Below, piece after piece: positions 16,695 to 24,912 of a stretch of DNA of 64,000 nt. The notes under the pieces are model-generated. The model had not been told where the DNA came from. It saw only the letters and a list, made by a program, of their open reading frames with translations, and searched no databases. The stretch is from Planctomycetota bacterium (GTDB lineage Bacteria; Planctomycetota; Phycisphaerae; UBA1845; UTPLA1), in assembly GCA_016235815.1 (NCBI GenBank), contig JACRIM010000042.1:41243-105242 (forward strand), in the 5' to 3' direction. Every line of letters starts with the position of its first letter. Position 1 is the first letter of the stretch. The position numbers were made by a program, and so were the translations under genes.

Positions 16695-18059
16695 TCAGAT
16701 TTCTTCGAAGCGGGCGGTGAAGTGGCGGAGGACCGGGGGTTGGTGGGTCATGCGGAGGCCGCGGAGATTTGCCTTTGATGCGGCGAGTTCGGCGGCGGCT
16801 TCGATGACGTAGTCGATGTGGCTTTGGGTGTAGACGCGGCGGGGCATGGCGAGGCGGACGAGTTCGAGGCGCGGCTTGCCGGTGGCGGTCGGCGCATTTC
16901 CAAACATGACGGAGCCGATCTCGACGGAGCGCACGCCGCCGATGCGATACAGCCCGCAGACGACGGCCTGGCCGGGGAATTGGGCGGGCGGGATGTGCGG
17001 GCAGAGAGCGCCGGCGTCGATGTAGATGGCGTGGCCGCCGGGCGGTTCGACGATGGGGATGCCGGCGGCGATGAGTTTTTCACCGAGGTATTCGACGCTG
17101 CGGATGCGATAAGCGAGGTAGTCGTCGTGAACGACTTCTTCGAAGCCCTGGGCCATGGCCTCCAGATCGCGGCCGGCGAGACCGCCGTAGGTGATGAAAC
17201 CTTCGGTGAGGATGAGGAGGTTGCTGGCGCGGTAGAGCATTTGTTCATCGCGCAGGAGGAGGAGGCCGCCGATGTTGACCATGCCGTCCTTCTTGGCGGA
17301 GATGGTGGCGCCGTCGGCGAGGTCGAACATTTCGCGGACGATTTCGCGGACGGTGCGGTCCTTCATATCAGGCTCGCGCTGCTTGATGAGGAAGGCATTT
17401 TCGGAAAAGCGGCAGGCGTCGAGGAACAGTGGTAGTTTGTGCTTGTCGCAGACGGCGCGGACGGCGCGGAGATTGGCCATACTGACGGGCTGGCCGCCGC
17501 CGCTGTTGTTGGTGACGGTGACCATGACGAGGGGGATGCGATCGCGGCCGACGTCGGCGATGAGCTTCTCCAATGCGGCGACGTTCATGTTGCCCTTGAA
17601 GGGGTGGCGGTTCTTCGGCTCGGCGGCCTCGGGGATGGGCAGGTCGACGGCCTTTGCGCCGGAGTGTTCGACATTGGCGCGGGTCGTGTCGAAGTGGGCA
17701 TTGTTCGGGACGATCTTGTCGGGGCCGCCGACGAGTTCGAAGAGGATGCGTTCGCTGGCGCGGCCCTGGTGCGTGGGGAGGACGTGTTCAAAGCCGGTCA
17801 ACTCAGTGATGCGATCCTGGAAGCGATAGAAGCTGGTGGCGCCGGCGTAGGATTCGTCGCCGCGCATGATGCCGGCCCACTGTTCGGCGGACATGGCGCC
17901 GGTGCCGCTGTCGGTGAGCAGGTCGATGAGCACATCCTCGGCGCGAATGAGAAAGACGTTGAAGCCGGCCTCGCGGAGGATTCGTTCGCGCTCGTCGCGC
18001 GTGGTCATGCGAATCGGTTCGATGGACTTGATTCGAAATGGCTCGATGATGGTTTTCAC
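16695..18059 (-). CDS. tnaA: Tryptophanase (beta-eliminating lyase)
   Basis: A PLP enzyme that splits L-tryptophan to indole, pyruvate and ammonia. The protein is 454 residues (E. coli TnaA has 471). The PLP lysine sits in TISAKKDGMVN. Three positions that separate tryptophanase from tyrosine phenol-lyase all have the tryptophanase form: Asp in HFDTTR, Ile in VEIGS where the phenol-lyase has Arg, and His in LRHFTARF. The start is set at GTG 18059, where homology begins (VKTIIEPFRIK). The longer frame would run back through the terminator of the upstream gene. A near-consensus promoter ends six bases before this GTG, so the mRNA is probably leaderless, and no TnaC-like leader peptide is possible on such a transcript. 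Confidence 0.92.
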   Translation of the reverse strand: MKTIIEPFRIKSIEPIRMTTRDERERILREAGFNVFLIRAEDVLIDLLTDSGTGAMSAEQWAGIMRGDESYAGATSFYRFQDRITELTGFEHVLPTHQGRASERILFELVGGPDKIVPNNAHFDTTRANVEHSGAKAVDLPIPEAAEPKNRHPFKGNMNVAALEKLIADVGRDRIPLVMVTVTNNSGGGQPVSMANLRAVRAVCDKHKLPLFLDACRFSENAFLIKQREPDMKDRTVREIVREMFDLADGATISAKKDGMVNIGGLLLLRDEQMLYRASNLLILTEGFITYGGLAGRDLEAMAQGFEEVVHDDYLAYRIRSVEYLGEKLIAAGIPIVEPPGGHAIYIDAGALCPHIPPAQFPGQAVVCGLYRIGGVRSVEIGSVMFGNAPTATGKPRLELVRLAMPRRVYTQSHIDYVIEAAAELAASKANLRGLRMTHQPPVLRHFTARFEEI

Positions 18060-18065
18060 GTGGGC

Positions 18066-18094
18066 ATCGTATTCGGAGTTTTTTGTCTTGACAA
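18066..18094 (-). promoter_or_regulatory. Promoter of tnaA with leaderless geometry
   Basis: On the minus strand TTGTCA (18089-18094), a spacer of exactly 17 bases and TACGAT (18066-18071) precede the GTG start by six bases. Transcription would begin at the G of GTG. TTGTC and GACAA form an inverted repeat over the -35 box. Confidence 0.7.
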
Positions 18095-18121
18095 ACCGTG
18101 GTGCGCCGACGGCCGGTCCAA

Positions 18122-18155
18122 CAAAAAGGCCCCCGCGAGCGAACTCGCAGGGGCC
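18122..18155 (-). terminator. Rho-independent terminator of the metalloprotease gene
   Basis: Read on the minus strand, GGCCCCTGCGAG pairs with CTCGCGGGGGCC around TTCG with one mismatch, and TTTTTG follows. It lies 33 bases after the stop at 18189 and isolates the tnaA promoter from upstream transcription. Confidence 0.85.
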
Positions 18156-18188
18156 GGCCATGAAAATCAAAGTGACTGACCCGACCAG

Positions 18189-19166
18189 TTACAGTCCTCG
18201 ATACTGCAATACCAAGCTGTCCGCGCGCGACGCTTGCCCCGCCGTGAACTCGAACATGCACGAATCATCGGTGTAATCCATGAAATTGGTGATGGGGTCG
18301 TTGCCGGTTTGCGAGCAGGTGTTGCGACCCGTCGGGCAACCAAAGGCAGCCGATCGCTCGCGCGCGGTATCGGTCACGTAATCATTGTTCGCGCTGCAAC
18401 CACCCTGGAAGGTGTGATAGAGGCCAAGCCAGTGGCCGACTTCGTGGGTGGCCGTGTCTCCGAGGTTGTACGGAGCAGCCGTTCCGCCCGGGACGCTGGA
18501 GTAGAGGATCACGACGCCATCATCCTTTGGGGCGCTCGAATATGACCATGGGAAGGTGGCCCAGCCGAGGATGCCGCCGCCAGGGCTTGCGGTGTAGATG
18601 TTTAGGGTCTTGGCGTCGCCCTTTCGGAGGGCGTTCTTTGCATTGGCCTCTGCAGAGGAGCCGTCGCTCAAGGTATACCAAGTGGCATTGGTCGTGCGAT
18701 CGACGCCAGCGAGCACGAAGCGGAACGGGGTGTTGTTTCCGCCGGTCGCGCCGCTGTAGGCGTTGTTGAGCACGGTCATCTGAGCATCAATTTGAGACTG
18801 CGGGATATCGCCGTTGGCAATGCCTGTGCCTTTGTTGATGACGTGAAACCATACCGAGATCGTGACGGTGCCGGGAGCTCGCACCAGCTCTGGGTTGTTG
18901 TCGCCATCGGGACCCACCGCCGGGCGGAATCGCTCGATCTGTTGCTGGATTACGTTGGAGGTAATTTCATCGGGCGTCGGCGTGCCGCATCGACCGCCGG
19001 CGAGAATGAAGGCTGCCTTGCTGGCGTAAATATTCCCTTCGATCACGAACGGCTGTGTTGAATCTGGGCTTTCATCGACGATCGCCGTTTTTTCATCTTC
19101 GGCGAACGTGGGAAGTTGAAAGGCCACGAGAACCACACCGGACAGGCAGAATTGCCGCAGTCGCAT
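18189..19166 (-). CDS. Secreted M43-type zinc metalloprotease (pappalysin/cytophagalysin-like)
   Basis: A 325-residue exported protease. The signal peptide covers about residues 1-23 (MRLRQFCLSGVVLVAFQLPTFA). The zinc motif HEVGHWLGLYH is near residue 235, and NFMDYTDD provides the Met-turn near 300. Paired Cys residues around them (GGCSANNDY, GCPTGRNTC) fit the M43B disulphides. ATG 19166 was chosen because AAGGAG lies six bases upstream and the signal peptide starts there; a start 14 codons earlier lacks both. A strong terminator follows. The protein is probably released or surface-exposed; no C-terminal sorting signal is seen. Confidence 0.88.
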   Translation of the reverse strand: MRLRQFCLSGVVLVAFQLPTFAEDEKTAIVDESPDSTQPFVIEGNIYASKAAFILAGGRCGTPTPDEITSNVIQQQIERFRPAVGPDGDNNPELVRAPGTVTISVWFHVINKGTGIANGDIPQSQIDAQMTVLNNAYSGATGGNNTPFRFVLAGVDRTTNATWYTLSDGSSAEANAKNALRKGDAKTLNIYTASPGGGILGWATFPWSYSSAPKDDGVVILYSSVPGGTAAPYNLGDTATHEVGHWLGLYHTFQGGCSANNDYVTDTARERSAAFGCPTGRNTCSQTGNDPITNFMDYTDDSCMFEFTAGQASRADSLVLQYRGL

Positions 19167-19375
19167 AAGCATCTCCTTCGCATTCATGCGCAAGAGGCAA
19201 GCTCCCACGGAAGTGAACCTATCGCTTACACGGCGACCGGTCGGAAGGCTCGCCTGAGAACTGCAGGTGCGATCTTACCGATGGCGGGATACTGATTTCA
19301 AGATTGTTCCGGCATAAATGAAAAAAGAAGTTGTGGCACTATATGAACGAATCGCAATTTCATTGTGCGATTGCA

Positions 19376-19912
19376 TCATGCACGGTAGCAGGTCGGTTCG
19401 TGTTCGGCATCTATCTTGCCGACTCCCATGAGGTAGCACTTGGTCGTTTCGGGACCCATGAATTTGAAGGTCGACTTGAAGAGTGGGTAGAGGGCGGCGC
19501 GGTCTTTGGGAGTCTTTGCGGGGAGGGCATTGAACCATTTGAGATAGGTGCCGTGGGCATCGGCGAGATTGAGGAAGACCTTCGCGTTTGAGACGATGGC
19601 CTCCAACTTGGCGCGGTTGCGGATGATCGCGGCGTCGGCGCAGAGTTTTTCGATCTCGCGCTTGCCGAAACGGGCGACGACCGCCGGGTCGAAGCCTTTG
19701 AATCGCTCGCGGAATGCGTCGCGCTTGGTGAGCACGATTCGCCAGGAGAGGCCGCATTGGAAAACTTCCAACGCCATTCGTTCGAGATGGCCGGCGTCGG
19801 TGCGGATGGGCTTGCCCCATTCGTGGTCGTGGTAGGTGGCTTGGAGTGAATCCTTGGAGGCCCACTTGCAACGGATCAGCCCGTCATTGGGATCGACCAT
19901 TTTGGTTGCCAT
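19376..19912 (-). CDS. tag: DNA-3-methyladenine glycosylase I
   Basis: A 178-residue base-excision repair enzyme that removes 3-methyladenine from alkylated DNA. Family landmarks are IRCKWA at the start, YHDHEWGKP, QCGLSWRIVLTKR and AAIIRNRAKLEAIVSNA, then GFKFMG-type sequence as KFMGPETTKCY. The zinc-binding set of E. coli Tag (Cys and His near the N-terminus, His and Cys near the C-terminus in HEPTC) is retained. Start ATG 19912 matches the family N-terminus; TACGAT lies seven bases before it and no Shine-Dalgarno site is seen. It is divergent from the cysteine desulfurase gene. Confidence 0.93.
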   Translation of the reverse strand: MATKMVDPNDGLIRCKWASKDSLQATYHDHEWGKPIRTDAGHLERMALEVFQCGLSWRIVLTKRDAFRERFKGFDPAVVARFGKREIEKLCADAAIIRNRAKLEAIVSNAKVFLNLADAHGTYLKWFNALPAKTPKDRAALYPLFKSTFKFMGPETTKCYLMGVGKIDAEHEPTCYRA

Positions 19913-19919
19913 CCGGGGA

Positions 19920-19925
19920 ATCGTA
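19920..19925 (-). promoter_or_regulatory. Candidate -10 of a near-leaderless tag transcript
   Basis: TACGAT on the minus strand is followed by seven bases and then ATG. No good -35 box was seen. The hexamer is the same as that of tnaA. Confidence 0.4.
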
Positions 19926-19998
19926 CACGCGTCCAAAGGGAACGGCATCGTGCGGAGGCCGCAGCGGATGGATACAATGATGCTCGGAGAAAGCCCAT

Positions 19999-21174
19999 AT
20001 GCTCGAACGCCTGTACCTCGATAATGCCGCTACCAGCTTTCCGAAGCCGCCGGAGGTGTTGGAGGCGATGCGGGCCTATGCCGAGGAACTTGGGGCGTCG
20101 GCGGGACGCGGGGCGTATCGCGAAGCGGTGGATACGGGCGTGTTGGTTGCGGAATGCCGGCGGCGGCTGGCGCGGCTGATCGGATGCGAACCTGCGAAGA
20201 ACGTTGTGTTCACGCTGAATTGCTCGGAGGCGCTGAATCTGGCCATCAAGGGCGTGCTGCGCGACGGCGATCATGTTATTACCACGGCGATGGATCACAA
20301 TTCGGTGCTGCGGCCGTTGAACGCGCTGCAGGACCGGGGGCGGAATGAGGTCACGTTTGTCCCGGCGGATGCGGAGACGGGCGCGGTGCGGGCCGATGAT
20401 GTGCTGGCCGCGATTCGACCGCGTACGCGACTGGTGTGCATGACGCACGGGAGCAATGTGACGGGGACGCTGCAACCGATTGACGAAGTCGGGGAGGCGT
20501 TGCGCCAGCGGGAGATCTTCCTTCTCGTCGATGCCGCACAGACCGTGGGCCATGTGCCACTTGATGTGGCGAGGCAGTCAATTGATTTTCTCGCAATGCC
20601 GGGGCATAAAGGATTGATGGGACCGCTTGGCACCGGTGCCCTCTACATTCGACCGGGGCTGGAAAATCTGGTCGAGCCGCTGGTCGAGGGCGGGACGGGA
20701 TCGGTAAGCGAACTGGCCACGCAGCCGGACTTCATGCCGGACCGGTTTGAGTCGGGCAGTCACAATGCAATCGGGCTTGCCGGACTGGGGGCGGCGTTGG
20801 CGTGGATTGAAGAGCGCGGCGTGGAAAATCTGCACGCGCACGACCTGGCATTGTCGACCCGATTTCTTGAGAAGGCGGTCGAGATCGAGCCGCTGCGCGT
20901 GTATGGCCCGCGTGATGCCGCGTCGCGCGTGGCGGTGTTCAGTGTCCGAATGGAGGGGCTGGAGCCCGCGGAGTTGTCGGCGCTGCTTGAGACCGAGTTC
21001 GGAATTCTCAGCCGTTCGGGCCTGCATTGTGCGCCGCTGGCCCACCAGACGCTTGGTACGCACGAGATCGGCGGCACCACGCGGCTGTCATTTGGGGCGT
21101 ACAATACACTGGACGACGTGGACCGCTGCGTTCATGCGCTGGCACAGTTGGCCGGCGCGGGCGCGCGGGCCTGA
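19999..21174 (+). CDS. Class V aminotransferase, cysteine desulfurase family
   Basis: A 391-residue PLP enzyme. YLDNAATSFPKPPEV at the start, MDHNSVLRPL, VDAAQTVGHVPLD and the PLP lysine in MPGHKGLMGP match the SufS/Csd-like branch, in particular the shorter am_tr_V group. SGLHCAPLAHQTLGT holds the cysteine that would accept sulfur. It probably mobilises sulfur from cysteine, but no isc/suf scaffold genes are adjacent. ATG 19999 follows CGGAG at moderate distance, and TACAAT at 19973-19978 may be its -10 box. The DUF4159 gene begins 44 bases after the stop. Confidence 0.85.
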   Translation: MLERLYLDNAATSFPKPPEVLEAMRAYAEELGASAGRGAYREAVDTGVLVAECRRRLARLIGCEPAKNVVFTLNCSEALNLAIKGVLRDGDHVITTAMDHNSVLRPLNALQDRGRNEVTFVPADAETGAVRADDVLAAIRPRTRLVCMTHGSNVTGTLQPIDEVGEALRQREIFLLVDAAQTVGHVPLDVARQSIDFLAMPGHKGLMGPLGTGALYIRPGLENLVEPLVEGGTGSVSELATQPDFMPDRFESGSHNAIGLAGLGAALAWIEERGVENLHAHDLALSTRFLEKAVEIEPLRVYGPRDAASRVAVFSVRMEGLEPAELSALLETEFGILSRSGLHCAPLAHQTLGTHEIGGTTRLSFGAYNTLDDVDRCVHALAQLAGAGARA

Positions 21175-21218
21175 GCGACGTTCGACCTGCCTGCGAGCTT
21201 CCCTTGCCCGCCTCGCTG

Positions 21219-23615
21219 ATGAAACACCTCCGACGTGCACTGCTCGTTGCGATCTTCGCGGGCTGGTTTCATTGCGCGCCGTATGCCAAAGCGGTTGATG
21301 ACGAGGCGGTCAATGCCGCGATCAAAGAGGGCGTCTCGGCGCTGCTTGGCCATTTGCGAAACGACGACGAGATCACCTACTCACGCGGCGGCGGCAGCGT
21401 GACGGTGCGAGGAAATGTCACAAAGTTCACACGTGACGCCGTTCAGATCACAACGACGGAGAAAAAAAATCTCTCCATCACGAGGTCCACCATCTCGACG
21501 TGGAAGCGGGCCGGGCTGGTTCGGGATGAACTGGACGCGCCGTGCGCGCAGGGTCGGTCGACGCTGGTTGCGCTCGCGCTCGCGGCCGCGGGTGTTGAGA
21601 CAACGCACCCGACATTCGAACGCCTGCTGGCCATCCTGGAGGAAGGGCCGGGTAGCGGCGGTGGGACCTATGTGTACAGCCTGCGAGCGAGCCTGTGGAG
21701 CACGCTACTCGATCGTCCACTTGCGGCCGCGCATCGCAATCGGCTGAAGAAACTTCTCAAAAGCGATGTCGATTGGCTTCAGCGCGCGGGGCGGGAGAGC
21801 GGCTGGTACACCTACGTTTCTGGCGGTGGCGGCGGCGATCACTCCAATACGCAGTTCGCCAACCTCGGGCTTTGGTCCGGCTCCATCGGCGGCAGCGAAG
21901 TCGGTAACGGACACTGGCAGCGAATAAGCCGCCACTGGCTCGAGTTGCAGAACCCGGATGGCGGGTGGTCCTATGCCGCAGGTACCAATCAATCGACACC
22001 GTCGATGACGGTTGCGGGATGCAACAGTTTGTACATTGCGCTGGATCGCCTTTATGCGCGACCGGAGATGGGTTACCGCGTTTTCGAAGGAATCGCCATC
22101 GACAAGCCAGCGCGGGAACGAATCAGCAAGATTCACGCGGCGATTGGTCGGGGAAATACGTACCTTGAGGAGCATCCGCCGGATGGAACCAACAACAGCG
22201 GGTATGAGTTGTTTGGTTTGGAACGGTTGGGGTTGGCCAGCGGGTTGGCGTACATCGGTGGGCGGGATTGGTTTCGGGCCTATGCGGCGGACGTGTGCCG
22301 ACACGACTGGGGCACGGATATCCTCGCCGATGCATTTGGCGTAATTTTTCTGGTACATGGACAGGCGCCGGTCCTCTTTCAGAAACTCGAACACGGTGAG
22401 CGATTTGATGACTGGAGTTACTACCAGCGCGACCTCGCCAATCTGACGCGATTTGTTAATCGCACGTTCGAGCGGCTGCATCGATGGCAGCGAATCCCGG
22501 TCAACGCAACGATTCGCGACATGCAGGATGCGCCAATCCTTTACATCGCAGGACAAGGCCCGTTGGAATTGCCAAATGAAACGATGAAGCGGATCCGCCA
22601 GTATGTTGAAGAGGGCGGAACGGTATTCCTTCACGCCGACCGGGCGTCACGCAAGTTCCGCGATTCGGCGGAAAAGCAGTTTGAGACTCTTTTTATGGAT
22701 TATGGGTGGCGGTTCACGGACGTGCCGAGCGATCACGCCATCTATCGCTGCCAGTTCGGTGGTGCGACGTCGCCGTGGAAGCGATCCGCGCCGCTTCGGG
22801 CGATTCAGGACGGGGCCAGGCTTCCCATCATCCTGTGTCCCGTGGATCTCGCTGGAGCGTGGCAGCAGGAACGAGGTGGGTTCGAGGAAATGTTTCGCAT
22901 CATGGCAAACGTGCGCGTGTATTGCGCTTCACCCTACTCGGAACTTCCCCGGCGACTTCGCCGGACTTCAATTACATCACCAACGCTGCCGAAGGCGGGA
23001 ATCCTGCGACTGGCACGGCCGGACCTCGGTGGCGCGAGCCAAGCCCATCCGGCGGTCTGGACTCGATTCAATGAACACCTGCGTCGGCGATGCGGCGTCG
23101 CGCTTGAGTTGGTTCCGAAGGAGGATTGGAAGAAGGCTGATGTGGTTCACCTTGGCATGTCGACGTCGGAAGAGTTTACGGAAGGCGTGCTGACGTCATT
23201 GCGCGAGTACGTCCGCGCGGGCGGGATGGTGTTCATCGACGCCGTGGACGGGCAACCGGCGGCAATCGACGCGGCGAATGAGGTATTTGAGAAGCTGGCA
23301 GTCGGAGAAGCAATGTTGCTTCCGTCGAATCATCCAATCGTGTCGGGAACCAGTCCGCTCGCACGCGGCTTAGAACTAATGGAAACGACGGAGGCCGGTT
23401 CTGGTCTGCGCAGCGGCGGGACGACGCCTCCGATTCTCGTGCAGACGGATGCGGGCGGCGGCTGCGTGTTGGCGTGCCCGTTCGATGTGACGGGCGGATT
23501 GGACGGGAGTTTTGTGTGGAAGCGCGTTGGCTATCGCCCGGCGTCGACGCGTCATCTGATGGAGAATGTGCTGTTGTGGCGGAAAGGCTCGCGGGAGAGC
23601 CGGGCCGGGCGATGA
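21219..23615 (+). CDS. Secreted DUF4159 protein with terpene-cyclase-like repeat region
   Basis: A 798-residue protein with a signal peptide (about 1-25, MKHLRRALLVAIFAGWFHC). Residues 35-400 resemble the alpha/alpha toroid of prenyltransferase/squalene-cyclase repeats, e.g. WLELQNPDGGWSYAAG near 245. The C-terminal half resembles DUF4159, a putative class I glutamine amidotransferase-like fold: DAPILYIAGQGPLELPNE near 440 and GGTVFLHAD near 470. A second copy of the same kind of domain may follow (ADVVHLGMSTSEEFTE, then GGMVFIDAVDG). The start is set at the ATG that begins the signal peptide. The function is unknown. A GNAT gene follows after 28 bases. Confidence 0.78.
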   Translation: MKHLRRALLVAIFAGWFHCAPYAKAVDDEAVNAAIKEGVSALLGHLRNDDEITYSRGGGSVTVRGNVTKFTRDAVQITTTEKKNLSITRSTISTWKRAGLVRDELDAPCAQGRSTLVALALAAAGVETTHPTFERLLAILEEGPGSGGGTYVYSLRASLWSTLLDRPLAAAHRNRLKKLLKSDVDWLQRAGRESGWYTYVSGGGGGDHSNTQFANLGLWSGSIGGSEVGNGHWQRISRHWLELQNPDGGWSYAAGTNQSTPSMTVAGCNSLYIALDRLYARPEMGYRVFEGIAIDKPARERISKIHAAIGRGNTYLEEHPPDGTNNSGYELFGLERLGLASGLAYIGGRDWFRAYAADVCRHDWGTDILADAFGVIFLVHGQAPVLFQKLEHGERFDDWSYYQRDLANLTRFVNRTFERLHRWQRIPVNATIRDMQDAPILYIAGQGPLELPNETMKRIRQYVEEGGTVFLHADRASRKFRDSAEKQFETLFMDYGWRFTDVPSDHAIYRCQFGGATSPWKRSAPLRAIQDGARLPIILCPVDLAGAWQQERGGFEEMFRIMANVRVYCASPYSELPRRLRRTSITSPTLPKAGILRLARPDLGGASQAHPAVWTRFNEHLRRRCGVALELVPKEDWKKADVVHLGMSTSEEFTEGVLTSLREYVRAGGMVFIDAVDGQPAAIDAANEVFEKLAVGEAMLLPSNHPIVSGTSPLARGLELMETTEAGSGLRSGGTTPPILVQTDAGGGCVLACPFDVTGGLDGSFVWKRVGYRPASTRHLMENVLLWRKGSRESRAGR

Positions 23616-23643
23616 GGTGCGCCATCGGATATAAGACGACACC

Positions 23644-24606
23644 ATGGAATCGGAATCCAATGTGTGCATTCGACAGGTGAACGCGCGCGAGGCGCGCCCG
23701 GTGCTGCGCATGGCCCTTGCGGAATTGGGAAAGTCGCGGGCGGAGATCGAAGGGCACGTCACACTTTTCCTGCACTACGCGCGTGACATGGAACTTCCGC
23801 CGGCGCTTCACTGGTGCGCGGAGCGGAACGGGGCCATGGTGTCGGCGTGTTCGTGCCTTGAGTCACCGGGACGGACTGCGATGCTGTTTCTTCCCGACGG
23901 GCGGATTGAGCCGGCGTCGGCGCCCATCATCGCCGAGCTGGCGACTGCGGTCGCGGAGTCAATGGCCGGGCGCGGCGTCGTGCTTTTGCAATGCCTGCTG
24001 GCGCCGGAGGACACCGTCAACGCCGCGGCGCTTCGACGGGCATGCTTTCACGAATTGGCGGAATTACTTTATCTTGAATGGAACACGCCGCTGGATCCAT
24101 CGTCGCTTCGGGCACCCGTTTCACCCAGCGGCGACGGCTTAGAGTGGGCGACCTATGCTGTCAATACCGAATGCGAGTTCCGCGAGGTGATTGCGTCGTC
24201 CTACGAGGGCAGTTTGGACTGTCCGAGTCTTTCGGAACTGCGAACGCTCGATGACACCATGCTCAGTCATCAATCGTCCGGTCGGTTCGATCCGACGCGT
24301 TGGCTGCTGCTTCGGGCGAATGGGCGTGCGGTGGCGTGCAACCTTTTGTGCGAAAACCCTTTACGGCCTGTGCTGGAAATCGCATACATGGGAGTTCGTT
24401 CTGACGCTCGTGGTCACGGATTCGGCAGGACGATCTTGCGGGCCGGCTTGGCGCTCGCGCATCATGCTGGCTTTACACGAGTTACGCTCGCCGTCGACGC
24501 ACGCAACGCTCCGGCGAGGCACCTGTACGGCTCGGAAGGATTTCACGAGACGATGCGGCGTCGCGCATTCGTACGCGCGATTGATCCAACTGCCCGCGCA
24601 ACATGA
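23644..24606 (+). CDS. GNAT-family acetyltransferase, probably two fused GNAT folds
   Basis: A 320-residue protein. The C-terminal half has a clear acetyl-CoA site, AYMGVRSDARGHGFGRTILRAGL, followed by VTLAVDARNAPARHLYGSEGF. The N-terminal half looks like a degenerate GNAT domain, as in mycothiol-synthase-like double GNAT proteins. The acceptor substrate cannot be deduced. TATAAG lies eight bases before ATG 23644 and no ribosome site is seen, so the transcript may have a 1-2 base leader. It precedes the dnaA promoter region. Confidence 0.75.
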   Translation: MESESNVCIRQVNAREARPVLRMALAELGKSRAEIEGHVTLFLHYARDMELPPALHWCAERNGAMVSACSCLESPGRTAMLFLPDGRIEPASAPIIAELATAVAESMAGRGVVLLQCLLAPEDTVNAAALRRACFHELAELLYLEWNTPLDPSSLRAPVSPSGDGLEWATYAVNTECEFREVIASSYEGSLDCPSLSELRTLDDTMLSHQSSGRFDPTRWLLLRANGRAVACNLLCENPLRPVLEIAYMGVRSDARGHGFGRTILRAGLALAHHAGFTRVTLAVDARNAPARHLYGSEGFHETMRRRAFVRAIDPTARAT

Positions 24607-24757
24607 CATTGCGCAAATCACGAAGGTGATCGCACCGGTTATTCACGAACATTGAATTTTGTGTGAGAAGGCCGTGGAAGAAAAAAATTCTCATCGCGTA
24701 ACGTCCTGATTGATGAAGCGATACAATCGCGCGACGATTTCGTTAAAGTTTTCTTCA

Positions 24758-24786
24758 TTGACGCGAAGGCCCGCTGTACTTACACT
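24758..24786 (+). promoter_or_regulatory. Promoter of dnaA
   Basis: TTGACG (24758-24763), a 17-base spacer and TACACT (24781-24786). The leader would be about 120 bases and contains a hairpin CCGCGT-ACATC-ACGCGG (24877-24893) just before the AAGGAG ribosome site at 24901-24906. The hairpin could affect dnaA translation. Confidence 0.65.
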
Positions 24787-24912
24787 TCCGGCCCGCAAGA
24801 CCGCGATAGGTACAACCAACCACACGGGCTTGGCCATCTGAAAAAGAATTAGTCGAACATCCCGGAAACATCCCAACCGCGTACATCACGCGGGACGGTC
24901 AAGGAGCGCGCT

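Noticed and set aside
16695..18170. Tyrosine phenol-lyase as the identity of the beta-eliminating lyase
   Set aside because: The three diagnostic positions have the tryptophanase residues (Asp, Ile, His) and not Thr, Arg, Phe.
24639..24647. TTATTCACG, one base off a DnaA box, upstream of dnaA
   Set aside because: Only one such site was seen and no AT-rich unwinding region lies beside it; that is not enough to call oriC.
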